NCBI GenBank assembly: GCA_964538375.1
Contig: CAZIFQ010000022.1
Span: 1-50,962 of the forward strand
DNA length: 50,962 nucleotides
Origin: JAUUZQ01 sp964538375
Lineage (GTDB): Bacteria; Bacteroidota; Bacteroidia; Bacteroidales; GCA-2748055
Reading direction: 5' to 3'
Shown here: positions 8,636 through 16,559 of the stretch, one piece after another
Layout: each line of letters opens with the position of its first letter
Numbering within the stretch: position 1 is the first letter of the stretch
Program-made: the position numbers and the translations under genes
Notes under the pieces: model-generated
What the model saw: only the letters and a program-made list of their open reading frames with translations
What the model was told of the DNA's origin: nothing
Databases searched by the model: none

Positions 8636-8737
8636 TTATTTTGTTGTTAGTTGAGCATATTTATATTTCCAGTCGTGTTTGTTGATTACTTGAATCCCAG
8701 CTACTGGCTCCAATGTGTATTTATTTTCTTTTTTCAT
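8636..8737 (-). CDS. Micro-ORF upstream of the ATP-grasp ligase, 33 aa
   Basis: An ATG-to-TAA reading lies 4 nt after the zinc-finger gene stop and ends 7 nt before the ATP-grasp start, filling the gap almost exactly. The peptide begins MKKENKYTLEPVAG and ends WKYKYAQLTTK; it is soluble, basic and rich in aromatic residues and lysine. No family is recognised. It could be a genuine small protein, a ribosomally made substrate of the ligase, or simply a coupling ORF that keeps ribosomes moving. It lacks an obvious known graspetide leader motif. Confidence 0.5.
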   Translation of the reverse strand: MKKENKYTLEPVAGIQVINKHDWKYKYAQLTTK

Positions 8738-8741
8738 CTGT

Positions 8742-9098
8742 CTAATCTTCGGCATTGAGGTTCATCCATTCTTTTGTTTCTGCAAATGGAGCTTCAAGGT
8801 CATATTCCTCGAATACTGTATTCATTATATCCATGTCCTCTTTATATTTATTGTTCAGATAGTTTGGACACATTGTTTTTAACTTGTATCTGGATATATT
8901 CTCGTTCACAAGGCAAGTTTGGAATTGGATTGTATAATGCGGCTTATATTCCACTTTCTCTAGTCGAAGAAAAGCACACGAAGCACAGCCCTTGTTTTTT
9001 GGATTATAGTAACATCTGTATTCATGACTACGGCATGAAGATTTCGACTCGTAGATTTTTTTGCAGTACGCACATTTATAAGCATTTACTTTTTTCAT
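8742..9098 (-). CDS. C2H2/CxxC zinc-finger-like protein, 118 aa
   Basis: Not assigned to a named family. Residues 9-29 form a C2H2-like finger (CAYCKKIY...CRSHEYRC) and residues about 38-77 contain a further CASC pair plus two later cysteines, enough for a second zinc site. The C-terminus is acidic (EEYDLEAPFAETKEWM). Small zinc-finger proteins like this are frequent in phage and plasmid replication clusters of Bacteroidota. It follows dnaB by 35 nt and is followed after 4 nt by the 33-aa micro-ORF, so it is part of the same operon. A DNA-binding regulatory role is likely but unproven. Confidence 0.75.
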   Translation of the reverse strand: MKKVNAYKCAYCKKIYESKSSCRSHEYRCYYNPKNKGCASCAFLRLEKVEYKPHYTIQFQTCLVNENISRYKLKTMCPNYLNNKYKEDMDIMNTVFEEYDLEAPFAETKEWMNLNAED

Positions 9099-9133
9099 AT
9101 TATTAGTTTTTAAATGTTGATTTATGATTTCGA

Positions 9134-10432
9134 TTATAAGGCACTATCACTGTCCCAGAATCTCGTAAAAGAATCATTGTGATAGAAATCTATAGTTCCA
9201 GTGGGGCCTTCTCGATTCTTAGCCATAATAATTTCGCCGGTATTTTCTTTATTTTCTGAATTATATACCGAGTCCCTGTAAACAAAAAGGACAATATCAG
9301 CATCTTGCTCAATGGCTCCCGACTCTCTCAAATCCGATAGCATTGGACGCTTGTTGGTTCGTGTTTCAAGGCTTCTGTTAAGCTGACTAAGCAATATCAC
9401 TGGACAACCCAATTCAACGGCCATCATTTTCGCTTTTCGGCTGTTCTCCGCTACTTCTCGTTCACGGTTTGACACATTATCAGTTCCTTTCATTAGTTGC
9501 AAATAATCTATTATCACAAGGTCTAATCCGCATCTAGATTTAATAGCTTGTGCGCTTGCATAAATCTGATCTAGATCTGTCAATAAATTGTCGTTGAATG
9601 TCACTTTCCAGTCTGAAAATGTATCTAACGATTGTTCAGCTTTTATCTTTTCATCATTAAGTAGTTTTCCTTTTTTGTAATCCGTTAAACTGATATTGGC
9701 TATGGAGCAAATTATTTTGTCTGTGAGTTTGGTTGCACTCATTTCAAGGCTATACATTGCAACGCTTTTCCCAAGTTGAGCGGCCTGAATAAGAAATGAG
9801 ATTGCAAGAGATGTTTTGCCCATAGCAGGTCGGGCAGCTAAAATAATTAAGTGTTCCTTCTGCCATCCAGCAGTAAAATTATCTAAGCTGTCGAATGGGG
9901 AAGGAATCCCAGATCTGATCCCCTGGTTTGTCATTTGTTCCCTTTTGAAATACTCATCCAAACATTTCTCTCCTGCATCACGAATAGGTATTCCATAAGA
10001 GTTGACACCTAGGAATCCAAGCAGCCTTTGCTCTAATCTATCACGAGAGTTTTTAATGACATCTAGAATGTCCTCTGAATAGCTTTGTTCAATAAGTTTA
10101 GATCCTATAAGAATCGTTTCCCGTGCAAGCCATTTTTCGTAAATGATACTTGCGTGTTCTTGAATATGTGCTGCCGATGCAATCCTGCTTGTGAGGTTTG
10201 ATAGAGTTGTTGCAGAGATGTCGGATTTTTCTTTTACTGTAAGCAGATCAATTACTTGGTTGCTGTCAGCCATTTTTAAAATGACTTTATAGATCTTTTG
10301 ATGCTCTGTTATATAGAACATAGCTGGTGTTAGAAGGGACTTGATTTTAAAAATTGAATCCCCTTCAATGAGTAAAGCACCTAAAAGCACTTCCTCAATC
10401 TCAACTGCTTGTGGAGGTATTTTATCAATCAT
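9134..10432 (-). CDS. dnaB: Replicative DNA helicase, DnaB family (element-encoded)
   Basis: Hexameric ATP-dependent helicase that unwinds DNA at the fork. The N-terminal DnaB domain (residues 5-110) begins with the usual PPQAVEIEEVLLGALL. The RecA-like domain carries Walker A (AARPAMGKTS, 199-208), Walker B (VIIDYLQLM) and the conserved DLRESGAIEQDAD motif. At 432 aa it is shorter than typical chromosomal DnaB (about 470-520 aa) but has all core motifs. Its start overlaps the stop of the Lin1244-like gene by 8 nt, as expected for an initiator and loader acting with its helicase. The location in the mobile element suggests it replicates the excised circle; the chromosomal dnaB should lie elsewhere. 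Confidence 0.93.
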   Translation of the reverse strand: MIDKIPPQAVEIEEVLLGALLIEGDSIFKIKSLLTPAMFYITEHQKIYKVILKMADSNQVIDLLTVKEKSDISATTLSNLTSRIASAAHIQEHASIIYEKWLARETILIGSKLIEQSYSEDILDVIKNSRDRLEQRLLGFLGVNSYGIPIRDAGEKCLDEYFKREQMTNQGIRSGIPSPFDSLDNFTAGWQKEHLIILAARPAMGKTSLAISFLIQAAQLGKSVAMYSLEMSATKLTDKIICSIANISLTDYKKGKLLNDEKIKAEQSLDTFSDWKVTFNDNLLTDLDQIYASAQAIKSRCGLDLVIIDYLQLMKGTDNVSNREREVAENSRKAKMMAVELGCPVILLSQLNRSLETRTNKRPMLSDLRESGAIEQDADIVLFVYRDSVYNSENKENTGEIIMAKNREGPTGTIDFYHNDSFTRFWDSDSAL

Positions 10433-11156
10433 TTTCGTATAGTTTATTGTAATAATTGGGATTAATTCCAGTCAAAGTAAATTCATCATTGAAGGTCTTA
10501 TCTGACAGATAGGTTCTAGCTTTTTTGCAATATTTATTATCAGTCAGAGAGTCGTAATATTTGTCAATCATTGAAAAGGCTTTCGCTCTCTCATCAATGG
10601 ATAATTCTTCCCAGTATTTATATGCTGGCTCCTTATCTGTCTTGGTCTTTTTTGTAATCGAATGATACTTATCCCAAAAAACCTCAAATTCTTTATTTAT
10701 ACTTTCCTTTTCTTTACTATCTTTTACTTGTTCAACACCCGTTGAACCGTCGTTGAACGGGTGTTGAACGGTCGTTCCTTTTTCAATAGCCTTTACCCTT
10801 CGTGCTTCGCCACTTTTTATACCTGCGAGTCGTCTTTGTTCCCGCTTTATTTCTAGATATTGCATTCGTTCTATCAAACTGTCTGAATAAAAGAATTCAT
10901 CCTCCTCAATAATAAACAGGCTATAATTTTTAACCACAGCCAGCATTTTTTCATGTGATGTATAGTAACGTTTGGCTAAAATTGGTAATAGCCTTAAGGG
11001 ATACTTGTAACCTGTTTGATCCCGCAGTATTTCTATTAGAATCCAGAATAATCCATATCCTTCTGGTCCTAATTGATCAATTAATATCATTATTTTTGGA
11101 TCGTCTTTTGCATTACTGTCATGGCTAAACCAAAATGCGTCTTTTGAATGTTTCAT
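10425..11156 (-). CDS. Lin1244/Lin1753-type replication initiator (DUF4373 N-terminal domain)
   Basis: Phage- and element-type replication protein. The N-terminal 95 residues (DAFWFSHDSNAKDDPKI...LGPEGYGLFWILIEIL) match the Lin1244/Lin1753-like winged-helix domain found in replication initiators of Gram-positive and Bacteroidota mobile elements. The C-terminal 80 residues (FEVFWDKYH...YKYWEEL...KKARTYLSD) have the tryptophan- and tyrosine-spaced pattern seen at the C-terminus of helicase-loading replication proteins. It sits directly upstream of dnaB with an 8-nt overlap, which supports an origin-binding/loader role. The linker between the two domains is charged and low-complexity. Confidence 0.82.
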   Translation of the reverse strand: MKHSKDAFWFSHDSNAKDDPKIMILIDQLGPEGYGLFWILIEILRDQTGYKYPLRLLPILAKRYYTSHEKMLAVVKNYSLFIIEEDEFFYSDSLIERMQYLEIKREQRRLAGIKSGEARRVKAIEKGTTVQHPFNDGSTGVEQVKDSKEKESINKEFEVFWDKYHSITKKTKTDKEPAYKYWEELSIDERAKAFSMIDKYYDSLTDNKYCKKARTYLSDKTFNDEFTLTGINPNYYNKLYEND

Positions 11157-11160
11157 GGTA

Positions 11161-11457
11161 TTAAGAATTTATTAGTTTATCCAAATCACTCCGCCTGTAC
11201 CTTTTAGCGTTGCCGATTCTTACAGGCTTTGTAATTCCTTTGTTATCCCAGTTCCATAATGTTACAAGGGAAATTTTTAGTGTGTCAGCAAATTGAGCTG
11301 GGGTCAATAGTTCTTCCTTAGGTTTTGGATCCGGGAGGTCTTGACGGGCCTTACTGAAGCAATATTCAGCATAAGCAGTTAGATCGGTTAAATTTAATTT
11401 GACCGTCAAATTTTCTACTATTTCAGGGTTTTGTTTTACTAAGTCTGATATGTTCAT
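11161..11457 (-). CDS. Excisionase-like helix-turn-helix DNA-binding protein, 98 aa
   Basis: Residues 50-98 form a MerR-like winged HTH of the excisionase/HTH_17 type: LTPAQFADTLKISLVTLWNWDNKG followed by the wing RIGNAKRYRRSDLDKLI. Such proteins act as recombination directionality factors or as regulators of element excision and replication. It is followed after 4 nt by the replication initiator gene, and a cluster of GTAAC/GTTAC palindromes lies 51-84 nt upstream, probably its own operator or arm sites. The first 45 residues are unassigned. Confidence 0.85.
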   Translation of the reverse strand: MNISDLVKQNPEIVENLTVKLNLTDLTAYAEYCFSKARQDLPDPKPKEELLTPAQFADTLKISLVTLWNWDNKGITKPVRIGNAKRYRRSDLDKLINS

Positions 11458-11507
11458 CTGCCTTTTATTTAACTTGCTTGAAGCAAATTACGGCAAACAA
11501 ATACCCA

Positions 11508-11541
11508 TTACTTGGTGTAACGGGTTACGTAACGGGGTTAC
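11508..11541. promoter_or_regulatory. GTAAC/GTTAC inverted-repeat cluster upstream of the HTH gene
   Basis: Two abutting palindromes, GTAAC-GG-GTTAC (11517-11528) and GTAAC-GGG-GTTAC (11529-11541), are preceded by a weaker TTAC-N5-GTAA (11508-11520) sharing one arm. They lie between the 416-aa gene and the excisionase-like HTH gene, 51-84 nt upstream of the latter's start. This placement fits an operator or excisionase-binding site for the HTH protein. Confidence 0.6.
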
Positions 11542-11554
11542 ATTGACAGATCAG

Positions 11555-12805
11555 CTAGCTTTTTAATAAAGCTATATTAAATTCATTTTCTGCTCTATTG
11601 AGAGCCTTTTCAATATTCTTAATTGAAAAAGTATTCATTATTTCAATAGCTTCTGCTATGGATTGGGGCATACTTAACCTTTTATCTTTTTGATTCATAG
11701 AAGGGAAATGATTTTTAAAAGTATTATATGACAGTTTGTATTCTTTACTAAGTTTTTTGTAAAAGTCTGTTTTCTTGTCATTGATATTGATTTCACGTAT
11801 GGGATAAATATCCTCCATATACATATATTGATATGCCAAACAGATCCCTTTAAGAGTCCATTTTGATTTCACTTCCTTTGATACTACTGCCACAAACTTA
11901 TAAATATCTGATTGTATTTTCATCAGAAGTATATAGACACTGCGAGTTTGATTAAGAAACTGTTGAATTTCCTTTTGTGAAGTTTCATATTTAGCAAGCT
12001 CAATTTCTGTATAAACTTTTAATCTTTTTAATGCTTTCTGATATTGTAAAATGAATAGATCACTTAATAATTCAAATAATTTTTCTTTTGATTCAATAGT
12101 TTTTAAGTAAATTATATTTGATTTAATTCTTATGTTATCTATTTCGCTTATTAATTTGTCAATAGGCTCGAGGTGAATTTCAGTTAAGTTTACCAGGTGA
12201 GAGTGGTTAGAATTTATTTGCCATATTAGTGAATGAATAATGTTACTCTGATCAATAAGAAATTCTATTGCAGATTCTCTTTTTGTTTCGGATTTTTGCT
12301 CTGAATGATTCTTTTTGATTACTTGTTCAATTCTTGTGTTATTAACCCATCTCGTTATTTTATCAAGACGAATATCTTCTTTTGCATAATTGTTTGCTTC
12401 AACAAATTGTAATACTTGAAATTCAATAAATCCGGTGAAGTTGTTTTCATGCACAATAGGATTACCCTTGAATATGGATTGCTGATAATCTAGCATCAAT
12501 TCTATCCTGAAGGGTGACATTGTTATCAGTTTCCAACCAATTAATTCAAGGAATAAGTATGAATCAGAGTGAATTAAAAATTGTCCATCATTGATAATCT
12601 CAGGAACATTTATACCGTAATCCCTAAGTGCAGTGAATATTCTTTCTTCCAAGCGGTTTATGTAAGTAGAGTTGGCAATATCTTCAATAATTCTCACCTC
12701 TGAATCATCGGAAAATTTCTTCCTTAATTCATCTAAAATGCTGAATAATTCAATATTATAAATATTATGACTGTACTCTTTGAACTGCAATTCATCTTTT
12801 TTCAT
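11555..12805 (-). CDS. Hypothetical element protein, 416 aa
   Basis: Not recognised. The protein is rich in isoleucine, lysine and glutamate and appears almost wholly alpha-helical, with no signal peptide or membrane span. Long helices around residues 200-320 (repeated LIxxI spacing) suggest coiled-coil or helical-bundle packing. The C-terminal 80 residues (KKLSKEYKLSYNTFKNHF and following) vaguely recall C-termini of regulatory proteins that accompany Bacteroidota conjugative transposons (RteC-like), but the similarity is too weak to name. It starts 1 nt after the integrase stop codon, so the two are co-translated. A role in controlling integration or excision is inferred from that coupling only. 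Confidence 0.8.
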   Translation of the reverse strand: MKKDELQFKEYSHNIYNIELFSILDELRKKFSDDSEVRIIEDIANSTYINRLEERIFTALRDYGINVPEIINDGQFLIHSDSYLFLELIGWKLITMSPFRIELMLDYQQSIFKGNPIVHENNFTGFIEFQVLQFVEANNYAKEDIRLDKITRWVNNTRIEQVIKKNHSEQKSETKRESAIEFLIDQSNIIHSLIWQINSNHSHLVNLTEIHLEPIDKLISEIDNIRIKSNIIYLKTIESKEKLFELLSDLFILQYQKALKRLKVYTEIELAKYETSQKEIQQFLNQTRSVYILLMKIQSDIYKFVAVVSKEVKSKWTLKGICLAYQYMYMEDIYPIREININDKKTDFYKKLSKEYKLSYNTFKNHFPSMNQKDKRLSMPQSIAEAIEIMNTFSIKNIEKALNRAENEFNIALLKS

Positions 12806-12806
12806 A

Positions 12807-14102
12807 TCAAACTACTTTAAGATGTTGGTTTCCCCAATGTTCCTGCAATTTCTTTGCGTGTTCATCGGGAGTTACTTTAATATATTTTAGAAAGGATTCT
12901 TCCGTTTTATGTCCAGTAATAGCCATAATTGAGATAGATGGAAATCCAGACTTATAAAGATTTGTGGCAAAAGACCTCCTTGCAGTATGTGTGGAAACGA
13001 GCTGATGCTTTTCAAATTGCTTGCTTTTGCGAACACCTCCCTTTGTAATAGATTTATGAACCTTATCATTGATCTTAGCCAATTCAGCAACATCCTTAAT
13101 ATATCCATTAAATTTTTGATTGCTAATAGGAGCAGGCAGCTTTCCCTCGTATTTTTCCAATATAGCAGCAACAACTGGATGCAATGGGATAAGGACTTTC
13201 TGTTCAGTTTTTTCCTGTCGCACATGAATTAGATTATCAGAAATATTTTCAGGAGTAATTTGCGTAAAATCTGAAAACCTACAACCTGTCCAACATCCCA
13301 AGAGAAACATATCTCTTACTCTATCCAGATGGGGGGTATCTGAAAAATCATGTTTGTAGATTTGTTCAAGTTCCTGTTCATTAAGATAAATAGTATCTGC
13401 TTCCTCTGATAGCTTTTTAAACTTTTTACTCTTGTAATATTCAAAGTTATTTACTCCCTCTTCAGTTGCAGCATTAAGAAAGGTTTTAAGAGTCTGTATC
13501 TTCTTGCCGATAGTATTTACTGCTAACTCTTCATCTTGCAAATATTGGATAAAACCATCATAGAACTCGTGATCAATATCTTTAAAATCAGATTCTCTTT
13601 TTAAAGACTTCCCGAATTCCTTTAGGTAGTCAAAAGTGACTTGATACTCTCTTTGCATCCGATAGCCGACTGGCCTTCCAGTTTGTTGATTAGGCTTTGT
13701 CTTAGCTTTTTCAATAAAGGTTGTAATATAACTATATAGCGTTGTTTTATATTTGTCTGGATTCCAATGTTCATCAATCACTTTCTTTAGCCATGAGGCA
13801 GATATATCTGCTTGGCGTGCCTCCATTAATTTAGTTTCAATGGTTTTTCTTAACTCAGTTACATCAGTGTTGAAATTTTGTCTTCCTTTTTTCTCATCAA
13901 TAGACCCGCCAGTCTTGAATTTAAAGAGATCAGCTTTCTGTCTTGCCTGTTGTGTATGGTTACTCCAATTTTCTGGTTTGATTAATATATCCGCTTTTGC
14001 AGTGTAGTCTATATTACGCCCTGATCTAAGCCTAACATAAATGTTTACCAGTACATTTTTCTTCTTGGTGGTTGTCTTTGTAAAAAAACGGATAGTGGCC
14101 AT
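12807..14102 (-). CDS. int: Tyrosine integrase of a Bacteroidota integrative element, 431 aa
   Basis: Catalyses integration and excision of the element. Three parts are visible: an N-terminal arm-binding domain (residues 1-65, starting MATIRFFTKTTTKKK), a SAM-like core-binding domain (about 110-215) and the catalytic domain. Active-site residues are Arg about 275 (GCRFSDF), Lys in the following beta-hairpin (RQEKTEQKV), His372 and Arg375 (HTARRSF), His398 (GHKTEES) and nucleophile Tyr408 (LKYIKV). The catalytic set is complete. It is the right-most gene of the element, with paired 11-bp repeats and a tRNA-3'-end-like sequence just upstream, the usual position of an integrase next to its attachment site. 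Confidence 0.95.
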   Translation of the reverse strand: MATIRFFTKTTTKKKNVLVNIYVRLRSGRNIDYTAKADILIKPENWSNHTQQARQKADLFKFKTGGSIDEKKGRQNFNTDVTELRKTIETKLMEARQADISASWLKKVIDEHWNPDKYKTTLYSYITTFIEKAKTKPNQQTGRPVGYRMQREYQVTFDYLKEFGKSLKRESDFKDIDHEFYDGFIQYLQDEELAVNTIGKKIQTLKTFLNAATEEGVNNFEYYKSKKFKKLSEEADTIYLNEQELEQIYKHDFSDTPHLDRVRDMFLLGCWTGCRFSDFTQITPENISDNLIHVRQEKTEQKVLIPLHPVVAAILEKYEGKLPAPISNQKFNGYIKDVAELAKINDKVHKSITKGGVRKSKQFEKHQLVSTHTARRSFATNLYKSGFPSISIMAITGHKTEESFLKYIKVTPDEHAKKLQEHWGNQHLKVV

Positions 14103-14142
14103 GTTAGGAATGATTTACACAAATGTATAGAAACAAATTATC

Positions 14143-14164
14143 TTTCCCCACATTTTCCCCACAT
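14143..14164. repeat. Two tandem 11-bp repeats (TTTCCCCACAT), candidate integrase arm sites
   Basis: TTTCCCCACAT occurs twice in direct succession, 40-60 nt upstream of the integrase start. Direct repeats of about 10 bp between an integrase gene and its crossover site are typical arm-type binding sites for the integrase N-terminal domain. Confidence 0.5.
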
Positions 14165-14294
14165 TTAGTTAATCGATTTTAATTGATATTAATCATATTT
14201 AATAATACAAACTTGCTTTATAGTCTGTAAACATTAACTTTACAGGATAAACGACCATTTTATTGAGATTGACAAACTCAATGAATTAACCCTT

Positions 14295-14315
14295 CGGTAG
14301 TCCCGGTGGGGTCAC
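14295..14315 (-). other. Candidate attachment site resembling a tRNA 3' end
   Basis: Read on the minus strand the sequence is GTGACCCCACCGGGACTACC plus G, strikingly GC-rich in an AT-rich setting and shaped like the T-stem 3' strand plus acceptor strand of a tRNA. No full tRNA body (D-arm, anticodon arm, T-loop) can be folded next to it. No second copy was found in the window, so the partner att site must lie outside it. Confidence 0.35.
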
Positions 14316-14495
14316 AAAATAAATTATAAGCAAGAGTTTGTACCGGGTATTAAACCCAGATTTAAACCCAAAATTAAGAAAGAGCGCAGCACACGCATCC
14401 TTCCTATTCATTATTACATCTTATTATTGATCCCGGTTCTTTGGCATAGCATTTGTGCGAATTCCGGAAAGTAACTTACACCTAAAAATAAAATC

Positions 14496-15950
14496 ATGTT
14501 AAAATATTTCAAATTTCTTATTGTGATATTAATTATATCACTTACAGGATGTTATGATTCCAACCTGAATGATAAGTATCTCTCCGACTTCGAATATACA
14601 GAAGAAACTTATGACGAGAACTACAAGGACTACGATGAGAATCCATTTGTTGCTGTTGTTGAACAACCCGTATCTACCTTTTCTGTTGATGCGGATGGCG
14701 CTGCATATGCAAATATGCGTCGTTTTATGTACCTCGGAGATAAACCGCCAAGTGCTGCTGTGAGGATCGAAGAATTTATCAACTACTTCACTTTCGATTA
14801 TGCAGATCCCGCTGCAGGTGAGAATGTTTCGCTAAACTCCGAACTTTCTACTTGTCCCTGGGACGAAAGTCACTACCTGATGCGCCTGGGCATGAAAGGC
14901 AAGACCCTCACCGATGCTGAAATGGGGAATTCTAACTATGTCTTCCTTATCGATGTATCCGGATCGATGGATTCCCCAGATAAACTTGGAATATTGAAAA
15001 CCGGATTCAAAACCATGGTTGATCACCTGGAAACAGGAGACCGTGTGGCCATCGTTACCTATGCCGGATCAGCGAATGTATTACTTGAATCCACAAGTGG
15101 GGATGAGACCAAAGAAATCAAAAATGCGATTGGGAATCTTGGTGCGGGAGGATCAACAGCAGGAGCTGAAGGTATTATTACTGCTTACGAAATTGCAGAA
15201 GAAAATTTCATTGAGGGTGGTAATAACAGGATAATCATTGGATCTGATGGTGACTTCAATGTAGGACCTTCTTCCACGGAAGATCTGATTGAACTCATCG
15301 AACAAAAAAGAGAAAGCGGAATTTACCTGACTGTCCTGGGTGTAGGAGGAGGAAATCTCAACGACCACATGATGGAACAGATCGCAAATAACGGGAATGG
15401 TAACTATGAATATATCGACAATGCCAAACAAGTTGAAAAAGTATTTATCAATGAAAAAGCCAAATTTTATACTGTAGCGAAAGACTCCAAAATCCAGGTT
15501 ACCTTCAATCCTAACATGGTGGTCTCTTATCGCCTGATTGGCTATGAGAACAGGAGTCTGAATGAGGAGGATTTTGAAAATGATTCCACCGATGCCGGTG
15601 AGATTGGATCCACCCAGACCATCACGGCTATGTATGAATTGATTCTTTCTGATACAAGCATTGTAGAGAAATATGCACAATTCGATTTCCGCTATAAAAA
15701 ACCAGGCGAGACAGAAAGCAGGATGTTGAATCATGAGATTCTGAATGTCCCTTTAAATATTGCAAATGCTTCAGAAAATATGCAATTCGCTGTTTCTATT
15801 ACGGGATTTGGACTACTGATGAAAGAGTCGGAGTATGCCGGATCACTCGACAAAGATATGGTAATAAATTGGGGTGAAAATTCTACCGGATTCGATCCAA
15901 ACGGCTACCGGGAAGAATTTCTTGAGATTGTTTCAGACTGGGAAGAATAG
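14496..15950 (+). CDS. von Willebrand factor type A lipoprotein, YfbK family
   Basis: Predicted outer- or inner-membrane lipoprotein: a hydrophobic leader ends in the lipobox SLTGC (Cys19). Next come a vWF-A N-terminal region (FSVDADGAAYANMRRF), a vWA domain with the metal-binding MIDAS motif DVSGS followed by a conserved threonine and aspartate further on, and a C-terminal DUF3520-type region ending with the family signature GYREEFLEIV. Length 484 aa is slightly short for YfbK-like proteins, but all three parts are present. The molecular role of this family is not settled; metal-dependent protein binding at the envelope is the usual assumption. It is the first chromosomal gene right of the mobile element. 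Confidence 0.9.
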   Translation: MLKYFKFLIVILIISLTGCYDSNLNDKYLSDFEYTEETYDENYKDYDENPFVAVVEQPVSTFSVDADGAAYANMRRFMYLGDKPPSAAVRIEEFINYFTFDYADPAAGENVSLNSELSTCPWDESHYLMRLGMKGKTLTDAEMGNSNYVFLIDVSGSMDSPDKLGILKTGFKTMVDHLETGDRVAIVTYAGSANVLLESTSGDETKEIKNAIGNLGAGGSTAGAEGIITAYEIAEENFIEGGNNRIIIGSDGDFNVGPSSTEDLIELIEQKRESGIYLTVLGVGGGNLNDHMMEQIANNGNGNYEYIDNAKQVEKVFINEKAKFYTVAKDSKIQVTFNPNMVVSYRLIGYENRSLNEEDFENDSTDAGEIGSTQTITAMYELILSDTSIVEKYAQFDFRYKKPGETESRMLNHEILNVPLNIANASENMQFAVSITGFGLLMKESEYAGSLDKDMVINWGENSTGFDPNGYREEFLEIVSDWEE

Positions 15951-16009
15951 AAATGCCTTATCCTTAAGAAAACGCTTACTAATAACTCACAATACACTAT
16001 AATTAGAGC

Positions 16010-16462
16010 ATGAATATTCTAAAAATTGTAATGGGTCTTTTCATTTTACTGGAACTTAGCAATGTCCTGATGTTATATTTCACACCCGGCACAAAACGCG
16101 GAAATGGGATGGGTGTATTTAAGGCCTGGGAGAAATCGAAAAAGGACAATGAAATCCATGAATTGATGAGATACCTGGTCTTTTGGGTAGCAGGCACGAA
16201 GTTGATATTCATCGCATTAATAATCGTAATTATCATTCTTGGAGATTGGCGCACACAACTTTTTGCTACCATAGCCCTGGTGTTATCCATATTATCATTC
16301 TACTGGAAGCTCTTCCCTATTATTAAAAAAATGGATAAGAATGATCAGATCGATCCAAGAGGATACTCAAAAACTCTGGGTATAATGATAGGAACATTTG
16401 TACTGGTATTTATGGCAGCTATTGTGGTCTATGTTGTATTTCTGAATCCAAATAATATTTAG
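16010..16462 (+). CDS. Conserved membrane protein, 150 aa, four predicted helices
   Basis: Not assigned to a named family. Four hydrophobic stretches are visible at about residues 1-24, 60-80, 82-103 and 124-146, separated by short charged loops; the first loop (FTPGTKRGNGMGVFKAWEKSKKD) is basic and probably cytoplasmic. No catalytic or transport motif is seen. It lies 59 nt after the vWA gene on the same strand and 97 nt before leuS, so it may form its own small unit. Confidence 0.78.
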   Translation: MNILKIVMGLFILLELSNVLMLYFTPGTKRGNGMGVFKAWEKSKKDNEIHELMRYLVFWVAGTKLIFIALIIVIIILGDWRTQLFATIALVLSILSFYWKLFPIIKKMDKNDQIDPRGYSKTLGIMIGTFVLVFMAAIVVYVVFLNPNNI

Positions 16463-16559
16463 CAGCAATATTTTACGCACCACACAAGCAATAGCATAAA
16501 AGCCCAAAAATGTCCTAAACTTTTCCTATTTTCGCAGTCTGTAAAACAGCAGATAAGCA

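Larger units (their letters stand above)
14103..14495. other. Gene-free right boundary of the mobile element
   Basis: This 393-nt stretch separates the integrase (minus) from the vWA lipoprotein gene (plus). It holds the paired TTTCCCCACAT repeats near 14143, the GC-rich tRNA-like sequence at 14295-14315 and AT-rich DNA otherwise. I see no open reading frame worth calling. The chromosome-element junction probably lies near 14300. Confidence 0.55.

Noticed and set aside
12887..13225. 112-aa frame on the same strand within the integrase
   Set aside because: It lies inside the catalytic domain of the intact integrase in another frame; the integrase motifs settle which frame is real.
14280..14370. 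Complete tRNA gene at the element boundary
   Set aside because: Only a 3'-end-like block exists; the D-arm, anticodon arm and T-loop cannot be found on either strand.
14301..14437. TCCCGGT repeated at 14301-14307 and 14431-14437 as possible att direct repeats
   Set aside because: Seven bases is too short and the copies are 130 nt apart on the same side of the integrase.
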